This document shows, piece by piece, positions 34,552 to 43,982 of a stretch of DNA of 64,000 nt. The notes under the pieces were generated by a model. That model was given only the letters and a program-made list of their open reading frames with translations, had not been told where the DNA came from and did not search any database. The translations under genes and the position numbers were made by a program. The stretch spans positions 62,001-126,000 of the forward strand of contig JACKFH010000011.1 in assembly GCA_020632575.1 (NCBI GenBank), in the 5' to 3' direction. The stretch is from Candidatus Omnitrophota bacterium (GTDB taxonomy: Bacteria > Hinthialibacterota > Hinthialibacteria > OLB16). How positions within the stretch are numbered: the stretch's first letter is position 1; each line of letters begins with the position of its first letter.

Positions 34552-35442
34552 ATGACCAAGATCATTCTTTCGCTCCTCGTCCTTCTGGCCATTGTCCCTG
34601 CTTCATTCGCGCAAAGGACTGATGAAAAGGATCTCCTCCTTTTTGGCAAGGCGTGGCTGGATCCCTCGGATTATGCCTGGTCGCGGGAGAGTTTTTCTCG
34701 GCTGGAATCGGACAAGGAACCGGGGGCAAGTGTCAGGGATGTGGGAAGACTCCGAATTCGGTTCATTAAGATCGACGGCGAATTGCTCGGGTTGGACATT
34801 CGTGTTCTGAGTTACCGTTACGAAGCGAAGCTCCAGGGGAAAAAAGAAATACAGGGGGTCTCGGAACTCGAGGGAACCCGTCTCCCCCCGGTGTGGCTTC
34901 ATCCGGCGCTTGGTTTTTCGGTCTCCGGCGATTCGGAGACTGGGATTCAGAACAATGTTCAGACCGGGGAAATTTTCGAGCTCATCGACTTTCGAGGGTT
35001 CGTACCGAGAGAGACGCCGGTGGTGGGAGAGGAATGGTCCGGGAAGATGGTGAGAAAACCGGACGAGTTCTTCCGGTTTAAGGAAGAAAGAGAACGAAAA
35101 TTCACTTGTGTCGATAAAAAAGAGACCGAGCAAGGGGATAAATTCAAAGTCGAATTCCACGAAATCCTCAAAGTCACATCCATGGAAGCTTCACGGTCGC
35201 ATGAACTCTGCGAGACGGATGGTTATTATTGGGTTCTGATGCCACAGGGTCTGGTTGAAACGGTTTCTTGGGAGTCGGTCGCGACGGAATACAAGGGAAA
35301 CAATGGCGGAGGCCCGACCGACAAGGTCGAAACCCGGACCGTGACTAACATAGTACGGCGAGATCCTCCGCCTCCGAAGACAAAGAACAAGCCTGAAAAG
35401 GAAGAGGCGACTCATACCGAGTCGCCTCTTCCTCCAAGGTAA
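34552..35442 (+). CDS. Exported protein of unknown function
   Basis: 296 residues beginning with a clear signal peptide (KIILSLLVLLAIVPASFAQ). The mature protein is mostly beta/charged, with no motif I recognise, and ends in a Pro/Glu/Lys-rich tail. It starts only three bases after larA and is presumably co-transcribed. Its last codons (35401-35431) overlap a perfect 13-bp hairpin that may serve as the operon terminator. Function not assigned. Confidence 0.75.
   Translation: MTKIILSLLVLLAIVPASFAQRTDEKDLLLFGKAWLDPSDYAWSRESFSRLESDKEPGASVRDVGRLRIRFIKIDGELLGLDIRVLSYRYEAKLQGKKEIQGVSELEGTRLPPVWLHPALGFSVSGDSETGIQNNVQTGEIFELIDFRGFVPRETPVVGEEWSGKMVRKPDEFFRFKEERERKFTCVDKKETEQGDKFKVEFHEILKVTSMEASRSHELCETDGYYWVLMPQGLVETVSWESVATEYKGNNGGGPTDKVETRTVTNIVRRDPPPPKTKNKPEKEEATHTESPLPPR
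35401..35431 (+). terminator. Hairpin within the 3' end of the preceding gene
   Basis: GAAGAGGCGACTC (35401-35413) pairs perfectly with GAGTCGCCTCTTC (35419-35431) around the loop ATACC, 11 bases before the stop codon. It lies between converging genes. Only a short pyrimidine run follows, so either termination or mRNA 3'-end protection is possible. Confidence 0.55.
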
Positions 35443-35464
35443 GACGAGTTTGCCCTGGTTGATT

Positions 35465-35953
35465 TTAAGGAAGCCTAGAAAAGACCAGGATGTCTCCATC
35501 GGGAGTTTGGACCGCGAACTCTCGAGCGCCCCACTGGCGATAAACCGGACGCTCCAGCGCCTTCAGATCCTCCGAAAGATGGTCGATCGCTTTGACCCCT
35601 TTTTCGGTGACTTGTTTAAAGTAATCGTCGATACGTCCGACATCGAAACCGACCACCATGTTCGGTTCGCCTTCGGAATCGCGATCCGCGTATGGTGTCA
35701 GGGCGAGGTATTGGCCGGGGGAGACTTCATAAACGTGGAATTCTCCCATCCGCTGGCCTTCGAACCCGAGTTTTTCATTGAGAAATTGATCGGTTGCGTC
35801 CACATCCTTCACCCGCATCGCGACAAACCGGATCTCTCCCGGCGAGATCGCGGGCTTGTCCTTGTCGCTCTCTTGAGCGCCGGTGTACCCCGCGGAAAAC
35901 ATGAGCGCTCCAAAAAGGGCGAGCGCGATCCCAGACAACAAAGATTTCTTCAT
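35465..35953 (-). CDS. Exported glyoxalase/VOC-family protein
   Basis: 162 residues. The ATG at 35953 has GGAGGA upstream and opens a signal peptide or signal anchor (LLSGIALALFGALMFSAGYTGA). The rest is a single VOC beta-alpha-beta module pair (EIRFVAMRVKDVDATDQFLNEKLGF, then QTPDGDILVFSR). Cytoplasmic members include glyoxalase I and extradiol dioxygenases. The exported location and the missing clear metal-ligand set leave the reaction open. Monocistronic. Confidence 0.8.
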   Translation of the reverse strand: MKKSLLSGIALALFGALMFSAGYTGAQESDKDKPAISPGEIRFVAMRVKDVDATDQFLNEKLGFEGQRMGEFHVYEVSPGQYLALTPYADRDSEGEPNMVVGFDVGRIDDYFKQVTEKGVKAIDHLSEDLKALERPVYRQWGAREFAVQTPDGDILVFSRLP

Positions 35954-36094
35954 TTCATCCTCCAATGCCGAGTTTTGATTGATCATTGATTCATGACTCC
36001 CGCCACACGGGGGAGATCGACTGAAATTGTAACTGATCTGGGGAATTTAGGATGTCAAGAAAACTTCAAATCCGGGTCAAAAACGGGACTTCGA

Positions 36095-36970
36095 TCAGGG
36101 CTGAGCCTTGATCTTGAAACCGGCGAGGACCGGGTAATGGTCGGAGGGAAGAACACCCTCACGCTTTTCGGTGAGAACACGATAAGAGAGGGGAGCAACG
36201 GGGCCCTTATACAAGATCCAATCGATGGGTTTCCCCGCATCTGGCTCATTGTCGCGAAAACCGTTAAAAGTCCTTTGTTCCGGAGCGCCCAATGTTTGTT
36301 GAGTGTCGTGAAAACCCTTGTCCGATTCCGTGAGGGTGGCGTGAGGCATGGAATCAGGCCGGCAGTTGAAGTCCCCCATGAGGAAAACGATGGTCCCCTC
36401 GGGAGGGTCGATCGATTGGAGGCGATTCAGGATCAATTCGGCGCTTTTCGAGCGCGCCTCGTCGGAGACATGGGAGAAATGGGTGTTCATCACCAGAAAT
36501 CTTTGTGAGGTTTTGCGGTTGAGAACCTCGATCCAAGTGAGGATTCGTGGGAGATCCGACCATGTCTTGCTCCCCGGTATGTCGGGTGTGTCGGAAAGCC
36601 AGAATCGGTCAGCCCTGACTAAAGTGTATTTGTCGGCATCAAAGAGAATTGAAGCATGCTCTCCTGTTCTTCCACCCTCACGCCCTTCCCCGACAAGGGT
36701 GTATCGCGAATTCAGATTTTCGAGGATAAAGTCGTTCTGAAAATCGAGCGCTTCCTGAAGTCCGACAAAATCCGGAGAGAGTTCCTCGATCGCGCCGACA
36801 ACCGCCTCTCGACGGAGGTCCCAAGTGTGTCCCTCATCCCTGGCAGTCCCGTACCGGATGTTGAAAGTGAGGACTTGGATGGGAGGCTCCGAGGCAACCA
36901 CAAATGGCGTCAAGAATAGCGAGGAAATCGTGAGGGAGACCGCGATCAATAACTTAAACATCGATATCAT
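36095..36970 (-). CDS. Exported endonuclease/exonuclease/phosphatase-family protein
   Basis: 291 residues with a signal peptide (FKLLIAVSLTISSLFLTPFVVA). EEP motifs in order: LTFNIRYGT, DFVGLQEAL (metal-binding Glu), MNTHFSH, FLMGDFNCRPDS (catalytic Asp-Asn) and PSDHYPVLA (catalytic Asp-His). Exported members are often phosphodiesterases or nucleases. The ATG at 36970 overlaps the stop of the HDOD gene as ATGA, so the two are co-translated. Substrate unknown. Confidence 0.9.
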   Translation of the reverse strand: MISMFKLLIAVSLTISSLFLTPFVVASEPPIQVLTFNIRYGTARDEGHTWDLRREAVVGAIEELSPDFVGLQEALDFQNDFILENLNSRYTLVGEGREGGRTGEHASILFDADKYTLVRADRFWLSDTPDIPGSKTWSDLPRILTWIEVLNRKTSQRFLVMNTHFSHVSDEARSKSAELILNRLQSIDPPEGTIVFLMGDFNCRPDSMPHATLTESDKGFHDTQQTLGAPEQRTFNGFRDNEPDAGKPIDWILYKGPVAPLSYRVLTEKREGVLPSDHYPVLAGFKIKAQP

Positions 36971-37833
36971 CCAGCGGCGTTTAACAGGGCCGAAAAACGG
37001 TCTTGGTTTTTGACCATATCCGCGACGGCTTGATCCTTGGTTTTCTGATCGATATTTCCCCTCGCCAAATCTTGCGCGTCGATCCGGCGCGGGTGGCCAT
37101 TGCCCCCATCGCCGATTTTGGCCTCGTAGGTCAACGCGTCCGCAATCCCGGTGAGCGTGACATGTTGTAGGGGGGCTTCCAGGTTGAATGCCTCGTGGTG
37201 GAGCTCAACGGATTCGATCACCAAATCGGGAAGTTCCCAGGATCTCGCCACCCAACCCGCGACTTGGGGATGAGAAACGCCGAGCACCGACCTCTCGATT
37301 TGCACCAGACCCTTCTTTTCTTCTTTGGCTTTCTCGAAGAGTTCGAAATACTCCTGACCGAATTCGCCGGCCAGAATTAGTTTCCCGAAATCGTGAACCA
37401 ATCCCGAGCAGTAGGCGTAAGAGGGGGAAACCCCTTGGGCTTTCTTCGCCAAAACCCCCGCCGCGGTCGCTGTCGCCATGGAATGAACCCAGAGATTGTT
37501 AAGGAAATGCTGGTTCGCTTTCCCCAACTCGAGGAAACACTCGGCCACTCCCAGGCTCATGGCGACGTTCTTCACACCCTCCATGCCAATGATGACGATG
37601 GCTTCCTTGATGGAGGAGACCTGTCGGCTGAAACCGTAGTAGGCCGAGTTCGCCAGTTTAAGAAGTTTCACCGAGCAAGTCTGGTCATTCTCGACCACGG
37701 CCTGAATATCTCGGGCGCCGGAACGAGGATCGTTGGTAACGTCCAAGATCTCCTGAACCACGGTGGGGAGAGAAGGAAGGTTTTCAACCTCCTCGAATTT
37801 TCGCCTCAATTCATCGATATCTGTCATGTTCAC
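36967..37833 (-). CDS. HDOD-domain signalling protein
   Basis: 288 residues, mostly one HDOD domain: LPSLPTVVQEILDVTNDP, LLKLANSAYYG, SSIKEAIVIIGMEGVKNVAMSL and GLVHDFGKLILAGEF. HDOD proteins are HD-like helical scaffolds, usually without full phosphohydrolase residues, that take part in second-messenger and stress signalling. Starts at ATG 37833 or 37827. Coupled to the EEP gene downstream. Confidence 0.92.
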   Translation of the reverse strand: MNMTDIDELRRKFEEVENLPSLPTVVQEILDVTNDPRSGARDIQAVVENDQTCSVKLLKLANSAYYGFSRQVSSIKEAIVIIGMEGVKNVAMSLGVAECFLELGKANQHFLNNLWVHSMATATAAGVLAKKAQGVSPSYAYCSGLVHDFGKLILAGEFGQEYFELFEKAKEEKKGLVQIERSVLGVSHPQVAGWVARSWELPDLVIESVELHHEAFNLEAPLQHVTLTGIADALTYEAKIGDGGNGHPRRIDAQDLARGNIDQKTKDQAVADMVKNQDRFSALLNAAG

Positions 37834-38154
37834 CTGCGCTGAATTCTTCTTGGTCCGAGCCGAATTGCAGAATCGTTATATCAGATTCGGCCCCTGTGGG
37901 GGAGTCCTCTCACCGACTTTTATCGGCAAGAAGATGCTTAAAATATTGGCTCGAAATGGGTGGGCGGGCCCAAATTTGTCGAATTCAAGTATAGGGACAA
38001 CACATTCGGATAGCAACGAGAGTGATAGTCTTTTTTGACTCAAGGAAGGAGACACAGAGAAGGAAAAGAAGGGTTTAAACTGGATTTTTTCGCCAACTGT
38101 CTGCGTCAGTTGACACTTTCCAAGCGCAAACTCGATCGTTTCCCTTTTTTTCGG
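37834..38154. other. Gene-free region
   Basis: About 320 bases between the HDOD gene and the 3' end of the DUF454 gene. Open frames here are short and lack ribosome-binding sites. No RNA gene or strong hairpin seen. Confidence 0.5.
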
Positions 38155-38622
38155 TCAAACACTGGAAGTTTGATCTGCGACTTCTCGAGTCGGAATCCGA
38201 AAAATCAAAAGTGAAACCCCAATCGGCACGAGAAATATGGCGACCTTCCCGATGGGGGAAGATAAGGCGAAGAGACTCGTCATTAGGATCGTTCCCCAAA
38301 GCAGAATGAGGATCACCACCTTGCTTCTGAGAGGAAGACTTCGGTGCTCCCTCCAATCTCGTATATACCCGCCAAAGAGTCGGTTTGTTAGGAGCCAGGT
38401 GTAAAATTTTTTCGATCCACGAGCGTAGCAGGCGGCGGTCAAAAGCAGAAAGGGAGTCGTGGGAAGAATCGGGAGGAACACTCCGAGAAAACCGAGCACA
38501 AGGAAGAAGGATCCTGCAGCAACCAACAAGCCACGCAAGAGGTAGGAATCCGAGAGTTGGATTTCCTCTTGGGAAGGTGTATCAGGCTCCAGTTTTGTTC
38601 TCGTCCCGCGACTCATCATCAT
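38155..38622 (-). CDS. DUF454 (YbaN-like) inner-membrane protein
   Basis: 155 residues with three or four membrane helices. It matches DUF454 in GLLVAAGSFFLVLGFLGVFL, PILPTTPFLLLTAACYARGS and TWLLTNRLFGGYIRDWRE. Function of the family is unknown. Three consecutive ATG codons at the start make the exact initiator ambiguous. Confidence 0.88.
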   Translation of the reverse strand: MMMSRGTRTKLEPDTPSQEEIQLSDSYLLRGLLVAAGSFFLVLGFLGVFLPILPTTPFLLLTAACYARGSKKFYTWLLTNRLFGGYIRDWREHRSLPLRSKVVILILLWGTILMTSLFALSSPIGKVAIFLVPIGVSLLIFRIPTREVADQTSSV

Positions 38623-38687
38623 TCAATTATTCTTACCCGAATTTATTACTTGCTCCTAGATGTTTGAAGATTTCAACTCGGCGCACA

Positions 38688-40409
38688 TTACTGGAGATGA
38701 ATCTGAATTCCGACTTTTCCATCTGGCGCCGGTTGGAGTTGGAGCATCGGGTAAGACTTAGAGATTGGGTCGATCAATCGAAGTTTTCCGTTGCCGACCG
38801 CGAGTTGAGGAATGGTTCCGTCAGAGTTGATCTCCTCCACTTCCCCGTGGAGGACTGTTACCGAGCAAGTCTCCCCCCAAATCAGTCTGTCCCTATCGTG
38901 TTGCGGCTGGTGAAAGGAAGTGAAGTTAAGTGGGTTATCCAACTCCTCCCATTGGATATCAAGACGATCAGGGCGTTTAAGGAATGCCTTGATTAGGGTC
39001 CCAGTCTCCGAAACCCAGGTCAGTTCCACAGTTCCACTCTCCTCCCGCGCCACAACGGCGCCGGGAGTTGATTCCAACGCCTTTCCAAGTCCTGGAGAAT
39101 TCAGAATGGGAATGCCTCCGGCGTGGATCACTACTTGGCCTGCTTTATCGATGGCGACAAGCAAACCGCCTGGGTCCCAAGAGCCGCGGGCATAGGCTTG
39201 GCCGACCGAATCGAACTGGTAGGAGAGGGAAGCGTCGACTGGTTCGGTGGGAACCGTCGGGTCGTACCAGAGATAGGCGTATCCGCCCAGTTCGAAGAGG
39301 AGTTGCTCCTTTCGGTTGGGTGTGATGTAGCGGGTTTTTTGGATGTGGCCAAGGGAGTGATCCCATAGGGCCAGACGTTGGTAAACGGGGCGGCGGTACT
39401 CACGAGCGAGGCAGAGGAGAACGGGGGAGTAGTAATCGAGCTGGCCATAGGGCGGTTCGAGAATCACGGTCTGATTCGTCTCGTTCCAACCGGGTTCTTT
39501 GATCGTGGCGATCGAAGCCAGCGCAAGGTCAGCGTTCATATAATCTTTGTATTCGGTGAAAAGGTCCTTTCCAGTGACACGTCGCAAAGCGTCCATGAAG
39601 AAGAGACGGTAGTGCATGGTCGAAGCCCAAAAGGTGGCCCCCTCAGTTTGAGCGCCATCGGGGGCGAGGCCTGTGGGGAGGAGATGGTCTTCGAATTTTC
39701 GGGTGGCCGAATCGAGCCAGTCCGAGGCTTCGGGGACTTCGCCCAGAAGGGCGAGCGCAACGATCCCGAAAGATCCGAACTCGACAATGGCGTGGTGGGT
39801 GTGGAATCCGGGGCCGGAAATCGTGTCTGTCGTGAAGTAATTCTCGTAATAGTTGCTAGCGGTCTGAGCGAGCATCTCACGAATCCGAGCGCGCTCAGCA
39901 TCGGTGAATCGGTCGTGGGCGAGGTCATAACTGGTCGCGATCCCCTTGAGCAATCGAGAAACCGCATACGCTTTGCCACCATCGGGGGTCGCTTCCGCAT
40001 CGGGGCGCCAAGCCTCGACACAGGAAAGGGTCCAATCGTGGACGGCATTGCCGTACTTTTCCTCGCCGGAAAGGGCGTAAGCGAAGGCGAAGTGTTCGAT
40101 GATGGCCATGTCCATCATCATGGCGTAGAAACGGTCGTAAAGGTTTTCGTAAATGGGATCGTCCTCGACCGGGGCAATCCACTCCTTACGAGGTTTTTTG
40201 GTCAAACACCAATCGGCTGACTCGATCAAGTTTTTCCAGATGAGCGGACCGGCCCCCTTCTCCCTCTTTTCGAGGAGGGCCTCCTTTTCGGCGACGGTGA
40301 AAAAGAGGCGGGGGTGTTCGGTGAGTGGACTCGCCTTGTCCTCGGCAACGGCGATATTGGGGATCGCCGCCAGGATCAGGATGGAAAGGACGATCCCCGT
40401 CCGACTCAT
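38688..40409 (-). CDS. Exported heparinase II/III-like or alginate-lyase-like protein
   Basis: 573 residues with signal peptide VLSILILAAIPNIAVA. The N-terminal two-thirds is an alpha/alpha toroid (HPRLFFTVAEKEALLEKREK, then MMMDMAIIEHFAFAYALSGEEKYGNAVHDW, SYDLAHDRFTDAERARIREML and GPGFHTHHAIVEFGSFGIVALAL). The remainder is a beta-sandwich of the heparinase II/III C-terminal kind. Such proteins cleave acidic polysaccharides by beta-elimination. The start overlaps the esterase stop as ATGA. With the esterase and the Gfo/Idh/MocA gene it forms a small glycan-degradation operon. Confidence 0.82.
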   Translation of the reverse strand: MSRTGIVLSILILAAIPNIAVAEDKASPLTEHPRLFFTVAEKEALLEKREKGAGPLIWKNLIESADWCLTKKPRKEWIAPVEDDPIYENLYDRFYAMMMDMAIIEHFAFAYALSGEEKYGNAVHDWTLSCVEAWRPDAEATPDGGKAYAVSRLLKGIATSYDLAHDRFTDAERARIREMLAQTASNYYENYFTTDTISGPGFHTHHAIVEFGSFGIVALALLGEVPEASDWLDSATRKFEDHLLPTGLAPDGAQTEGATFWASTMHYRLFFMDALRRVTGKDLFTEYKDYMNADLALASIATIKEPGWNETNQTVILEPPYGQLDYYSPVLLCLAREYRRPVYQRLALWDHSLGHIQKTRYITPNRKEQLLFELGGYAYLWYDPTVPTEPVDASLSYQFDSVGQAYARGSWDPGGLLVAIDKAGQVVIHAGGIPILNSPGLGKALESTPGAVVAREESGTVELTWVSETGTLIKAFLKRPDRLDIQWEELDNPLNFTSFHQPQHDRDRLIWGETCSVTVLHGEVEEINSDGTIPQLAVGNGKLRLIDPISKSYPMLQLQPAPDGKVGIQIHLQ

Positions 40410-42313
40410 CGCTCCTCCGTTTTCGCACAGAGTTGTCTCAGTTGAGGAACATCGACCACTTCCAGCAAGCCAAAACAGTAAAACGTCGGGTTGTCGTGGT
40501 AATCCTCCGCGGCCAGGATCCCGTCCTTGAACGATCTTATCTTCCCGCCCGTGCGAACCACTTCGATTTTATCAGGATTCAGCGCTCCGGCCGCGAGAGC
40601 GATCACTTCGGAACTGGAACCCCGGGCTACGATTTCAACATCCCCCTCAACCTGATCCACGACCGCGAGGAGTTGACCGACCTGAACGCCCAGGCCGGGG
40701 TGGCCGATGCTGGTGAACATCTGGGCAAACTGCCAGGGGTGGGTGTCGCCAGGGACATTGGTCCCAAAGAAGAGGAGGTCGACAGCACGAACCTCATAAC
40801 CATTGTCCACGAGTCGTGCGATTTTTTCGGTGGCCGAGGCGATGCCGCCATCGGCGATCAGAATGACCGTATTGTTGGGATCCCCCTTTGAAAAAACATG
40901 AACGGGCAGTTTCCAATCTTCGCCAAGAATGAGGTTGTCAACCGAATAGGTCATCCCCTGATCCTCTTCACGGATGACCGCTTCGGTCCGGGTCTCCCAC
41001 TCCGGCAGACGGAGAACCTCCCTCAGTCTTCCTCGCGCCTCGGCTTTGGCCGATTCCAGTTTCTCACCGGAGAGATTTTCGAAACGATAGAGAGGGAGGC
41101 GATCGAACTGTTCCTTGGCGATGGAAATGTAGGTGGCGTTGTCTTCGGGTAGTGGGACTGAGAGCGCTTCATCGCTCAGGATTTCCTCCTCGGTCTGCAG
41201 CTCCTCCAAATTCACCTTCTGGTCCGGCAAAAAATTTTCATAGAGGAACTTGTAGAAATGCTGGCGGTTGTCCTCTTTGTAATTGTGAGTGCCGGGGTCC
41301 TCGTTGATGTGGTAGGTGAAAACATTGGCTTTGCCATAGAGTTCATAGAACGGGACGATGGGATCGTAGACCGAGGGGATGGCTCGCTCGGCCTTGAAAC
41401 AGCAATCGTCGTTCTTGTTGTAAATGAGGAGCGCTGGACGGGGGGCGAGCATGGCGGTCAGGTGTGTGTAGTCGGCGATGGTTAATAGATCGATTGGGCT
41501 CTGTTCCAGGTCGCCGATATCGCTCCGGTTCCTGACACGGTCCTCGAGAGAACTATAACCCGCATTGGGGGCGCAGGCGGTGATCCGTGTGTCGAGCGAA
41601 CTCAGGACGATGGTCTGCCACCCGCCGCCGGAGAGACCGGTCATGGCGACACGTTTTGGGTCGGCGTTCTCATGGGCAAGGAGGACATCGAGACCGCCGC
41701 GCATGGCCAAATAGAAGGTGGCCAGGGAGCTGATCCCGCATAGGTCCAAATAGGCCCCTCGGTTGTGACGGAGTTCGTAGGTTTCGAGGTCGCCGAAAGA
41801 GAGCCACTCCGGGTGGAGGGCGAGCATCCCGCGTTTGGCGAGGTTGATGCAACGGATCTGTTCGACATCGCGAGACTTCCCGGGGGCATTGTGGCCATTC
41901 ACATTAAGGATAGCGGGAACTTTTTCAGTGAGATTATCGGGTTCGTAAAGGAGCGCGGAGACATGTAAGCCGGGCAGGCATTCGTAGGATAGTTTCTTGA
42001 TCTTGTATCCTTTCCCGGTTTCGATCGTGTCCCCCCAGACAACGCTGTGGTTCCCTTCCCTCCAACTGTCCGGGACACCCTTGAAGACCACCTCCTCCAG
42101 GATTCGATCCCTCAGAGATTGAGCCTCAGCGGTCCAGGCTTCGGGGCTCGATGGAAGGTCGAGAGGAGGTATACGGCTGATCAGGAATTCCGAAATCTGT
42201 TCGAGATGTGAGGGTTTGACCTCGGGTGGATGGCTCAATCGCTGTTCGATCCATTCGGCGCCGGACCAGGCACTGGAGGCGAACAAGGTTTGAAAAATGA
42301 GAACCAGACTCAC
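40406..42313 (-). CDS. Exported acetyl-xylan-esterase-like alpha/beta hydrolase
   Basis: About 635 residues if translation begins at the GTG at 42313, which opens directly into a hydrophobic signal (SLVLIFQTLFASSAWS). The open frame extends a further 69 codons to an ATG at 42520, but that stretch consists of hairpin repeats and the tail of the previous gene. The catalytic part has NGHNAPGKS, a nucleophile elbow TGLSGGGWQ and downstream PRPALLIYNKNDDCCF with EDPGTHNYK (Asp/His). A second, degenerate hydrolase-like half occupies the C-terminal 250 residues. It probably removes acyl groups from a polysaccharide. Confidence 0.75.
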   Translation of the reverse strand: MSLVLIFQTLFASSAWSGAEWIEQRLSHPPEVKPSHLEQISEFLISRIPPLDLPSSPEAWTAEAQSLRDRILEEVVFKGVPDSWREGNHSVVWGDTIETGKGYKIKKLSYECLPGLHVSALLYEPDNLTEKVPAILNVNGHNAPGKSRDVEQIRCINLAKRGMLALHPEWLSFGDLETYELRHNRGAYLDLCGISSLATFYLAMRGGLDVLLAHENADPKRVAMTGLSGGGWQTIVLSSLDTRITACAPNAGYSSLEDRVRNRSDIGDLEQSPIDLLTIADYTHLTAMLAPRPALLIYNKNDDCCFKAERAIPSVYDPIVPFYELYGKANVFTYHINEDPGTHNYKEDNRQHFYKFLYENFLPDQKVNLEELQTEEEILSDEALSVPLPEDNATYISIAKEQFDRLPLYRFENLSGEKLESAKAEARGRLREVLRLPEWETRTEAVIREEDQGMTYSVDNLILGEDWKLPVHVFSKGDPNNTVILIADGGIASATEKIARLVDNGYEVRAVDLLFFGTNVPGDTHPWQFAQMFTSIGHPGLGVQVGQLLAVVDQVEGDVEIVARGSSSEVIALAAGALNPDKIEVVRTGGKIRSFKDGILAAEDYHDNPTFYCFGLLEVVDVPQLRQLCAKTEER

Positions 42314-42323
42314 CCAGACCGTC

Positions 42324-42474
42324 TGCGCCGAGATTCCTTTCTCGGCGCAACTTGAGCCACCGACCTGCGACGAGATTCCCTTCTCGTCGCAACTTATGGA
42401 GGAATGCTTTCCTCCCACCGGACAAGCAGGAAGGGATTCCTGCGACAGTGGGAACGAGAAGGGATTCTCGTTCC
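42324..42474. repeat. Array of five short hairpins
   Basis: Five perfect inverted repeats in 150 bases, with arms TGCGCCGAGA (42324/42340), TGCGACGAGA (42366/42382), GGAGGAA (42398/42409), GCAGGAA (42426/42437) and GGAACGAGAA (42451/42465). Their 4-6-base loops are mostly variants of TTCCCTT or GGGA. They lie between the Gfo/Idh/MocA gene and the esterase, in-frame with the esterase reading frame. Confidence 0.85.
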
Positions 42475-42498
42475 AGACCTTAGGGTAAACCCATCGAT

Positions 42499-43794
42499 TC
42501 AGGCTTCGGGATACTTCCATGGTGACCGGTACTCCCTTTGTAAGAGTTTGTTGGCTTCGTCATCGCCGAGGATGATTTCTTTGTCCGGGTCCCAATCGAC
42601 ACTCTTTCCGTGTTTGAGGGAAAGCATGGCGAGAAGGCTCATGTTCGTCGAGCGGTGGCCGATCTCGATATCGCAAACCGGACGATCGCCCGATTTGATA
42701 CAATCGAGAAGATTGGTCCAAAGGCCACGGATGTTTTGCTGGTCGGGTTCGTCGAGTTTTGGGTCTTCATGAATCACGGGATCGCCATTCACCGGATAAA
42801 AATTCCAACCATCGAGCCATCCCATGTGGAAGACTCCCTTGGTTCCATAGAAATAGCAGCCGATGTTGTGTTTCTCGTTGTGGTTGGCGGCGTAATAGCG
42901 ATGCTCCCAAGTGGCGGTGAAATCCTCGAACTGAAGGGTGGCGACCTGGGTGTCCGGAGTGGTCGTGTTGTCCTCCTTAATGAATCTTCCCCCGGTCGAT
43001 GAAACGTTTCGTGGACCTTTTTCCTCGGTCCACCAAAGGATCTGGTCCATCCAGTGGACACCCCAGTCGGCGATCTGACCGTTGGCGTAATCCAGAAAAT
43101 TCCGGAAACCTTTCGGGTGCATCAGCTTGTTGAAAGGATTCAACGGAGCGGGGCCACACCACATATTCCAGTCGAGTCCTTCGGGGACCTCGGAATCGGG
43201 AACCACCTCTCCGGGGCCACCACCATAATGGACAAACGCGCGGACCATGCCGATCTTCCCCGCCTTGCCGGATTTCAGGAACTCCATCCCCGACATGTTG
43301 TGGGGGGAAACCCGACGGTGGGTGCCGACCTGGACGACACGGTCGTTCCGTCGAGCGGCCGCGATCATCGCCTTGCCCTCGTTGATGGTGTGACCGACCG
43401 GTTTCTCGACATAGACATGCGCGCCGGAGTCGACCGCGGCGATGGTGATCAGCGGGTGCCAGTGGTCGGGAGTGGCGTTGATCACAATGTCCGGTTTTTC
43501 TTTGTCCAGGAGTTCTCGGAAATCGCCGTATTTCTTGGGCTGGTTGCCCATCTCCTTCTCGACCCGTTCGGCAGTTTGGTCCAGGAAGCGTTGGTCGACA
43601 TCGCAGACCGCCACAATCTTGCATTCGCCACATTCCATCGCGTATTTGAGGATGTTGTTTCCCCACCACCCACAACCGATGAGAGCGGTTTTGTATTTCT
43701 TATCCGGATTGGCGGTGAGTTCGGAAAGGGATGTGAGCGCCACCGTTCCAGCGGCGGTGGTTTTGAGAAAAGTCCTGCGATTGGTCAACAGCAT
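42499..43794 (-). CDS. Tat-exported Gfo/Idh/MocA-family oxidoreductase
   Basis: 431 residues. The ATG at 43794 has AAGGAGG eight bases upstream and begins a twin-arginine signal, NRRTFLK followed by a small hydrophobic stretch. The Rossmann domain shows ALIGCGWWGNNI and DVDQRFLD, then ATPDHWHP and the catalytic-site EKPVGHTINEGK typical of the family. The C-terminal alpha/beta domain is present. It catalyses NAD(P)-dependent oxidation or reduction of a sugar derivative, probably with the cofactor bound before export. First gene of the glycan-degradation operon. Confidence 0.92.
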   Translation of the reverse strand: MLLTNRRTFLKTTAAGTVALTSLSELTANPDKKYKTALIGCGWWGNNILKYAMECGECKIVAVCDVDQRFLDQTAERVEKEMGNQPKKYGDFRELLDKEKPDIVINATPDHWHPLITIAAVDSGAHVYVEKPVGHTINEGKAMIAAARRNDRVVQVGTHRRVSPHNMSGMEFLKSGKAGKIGMVRAFVHYGGGPGEVVPDSEVPEGLDWNMWCGPAPLNPFNKLMHPKGFRNFLDYANGQIADWGVHWMDQILWWTEEKGPRNVSSTGGRFIKEDNTTTPDTQVATLQFEDFTATWEHRYYAANHNEKHNIGCYFYGTKGVFHMGWLDGWNFYPVNGDPVIHEDPKLDEPDQQNIRGLWTNLLDCIKSGDRPVCDIEIGHRSTNMSLLAMLSLKHGKSVDWDPDKEIILGDDEANKLLQREYRSPWKYPEA

Positions 43795-43982
43795 GGGTGC
43801 AACCTCCTTATGCCTATCGGCGGTGGCGGAAAGCAGGAGTGTAACCGGACCTGGGGGGGTGGGTGTAGATGGTGACAGAGATGTGAGAAAGGCATTCCAA
43901 GGGATCAGCAATATTCTAAATAATACAAGTTGACGACGTAGATAGAGATAAGATATAATTTCTTAAACTTCCGAAGCCTTGG

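Noticed and set aside
42314..42520. N-terminal extension of the esterase to an ATG at 42520
   Set aside because: The extension encodes the hairpin array and overlaps the previous gene; the ATG lies inside that gene's last codons.
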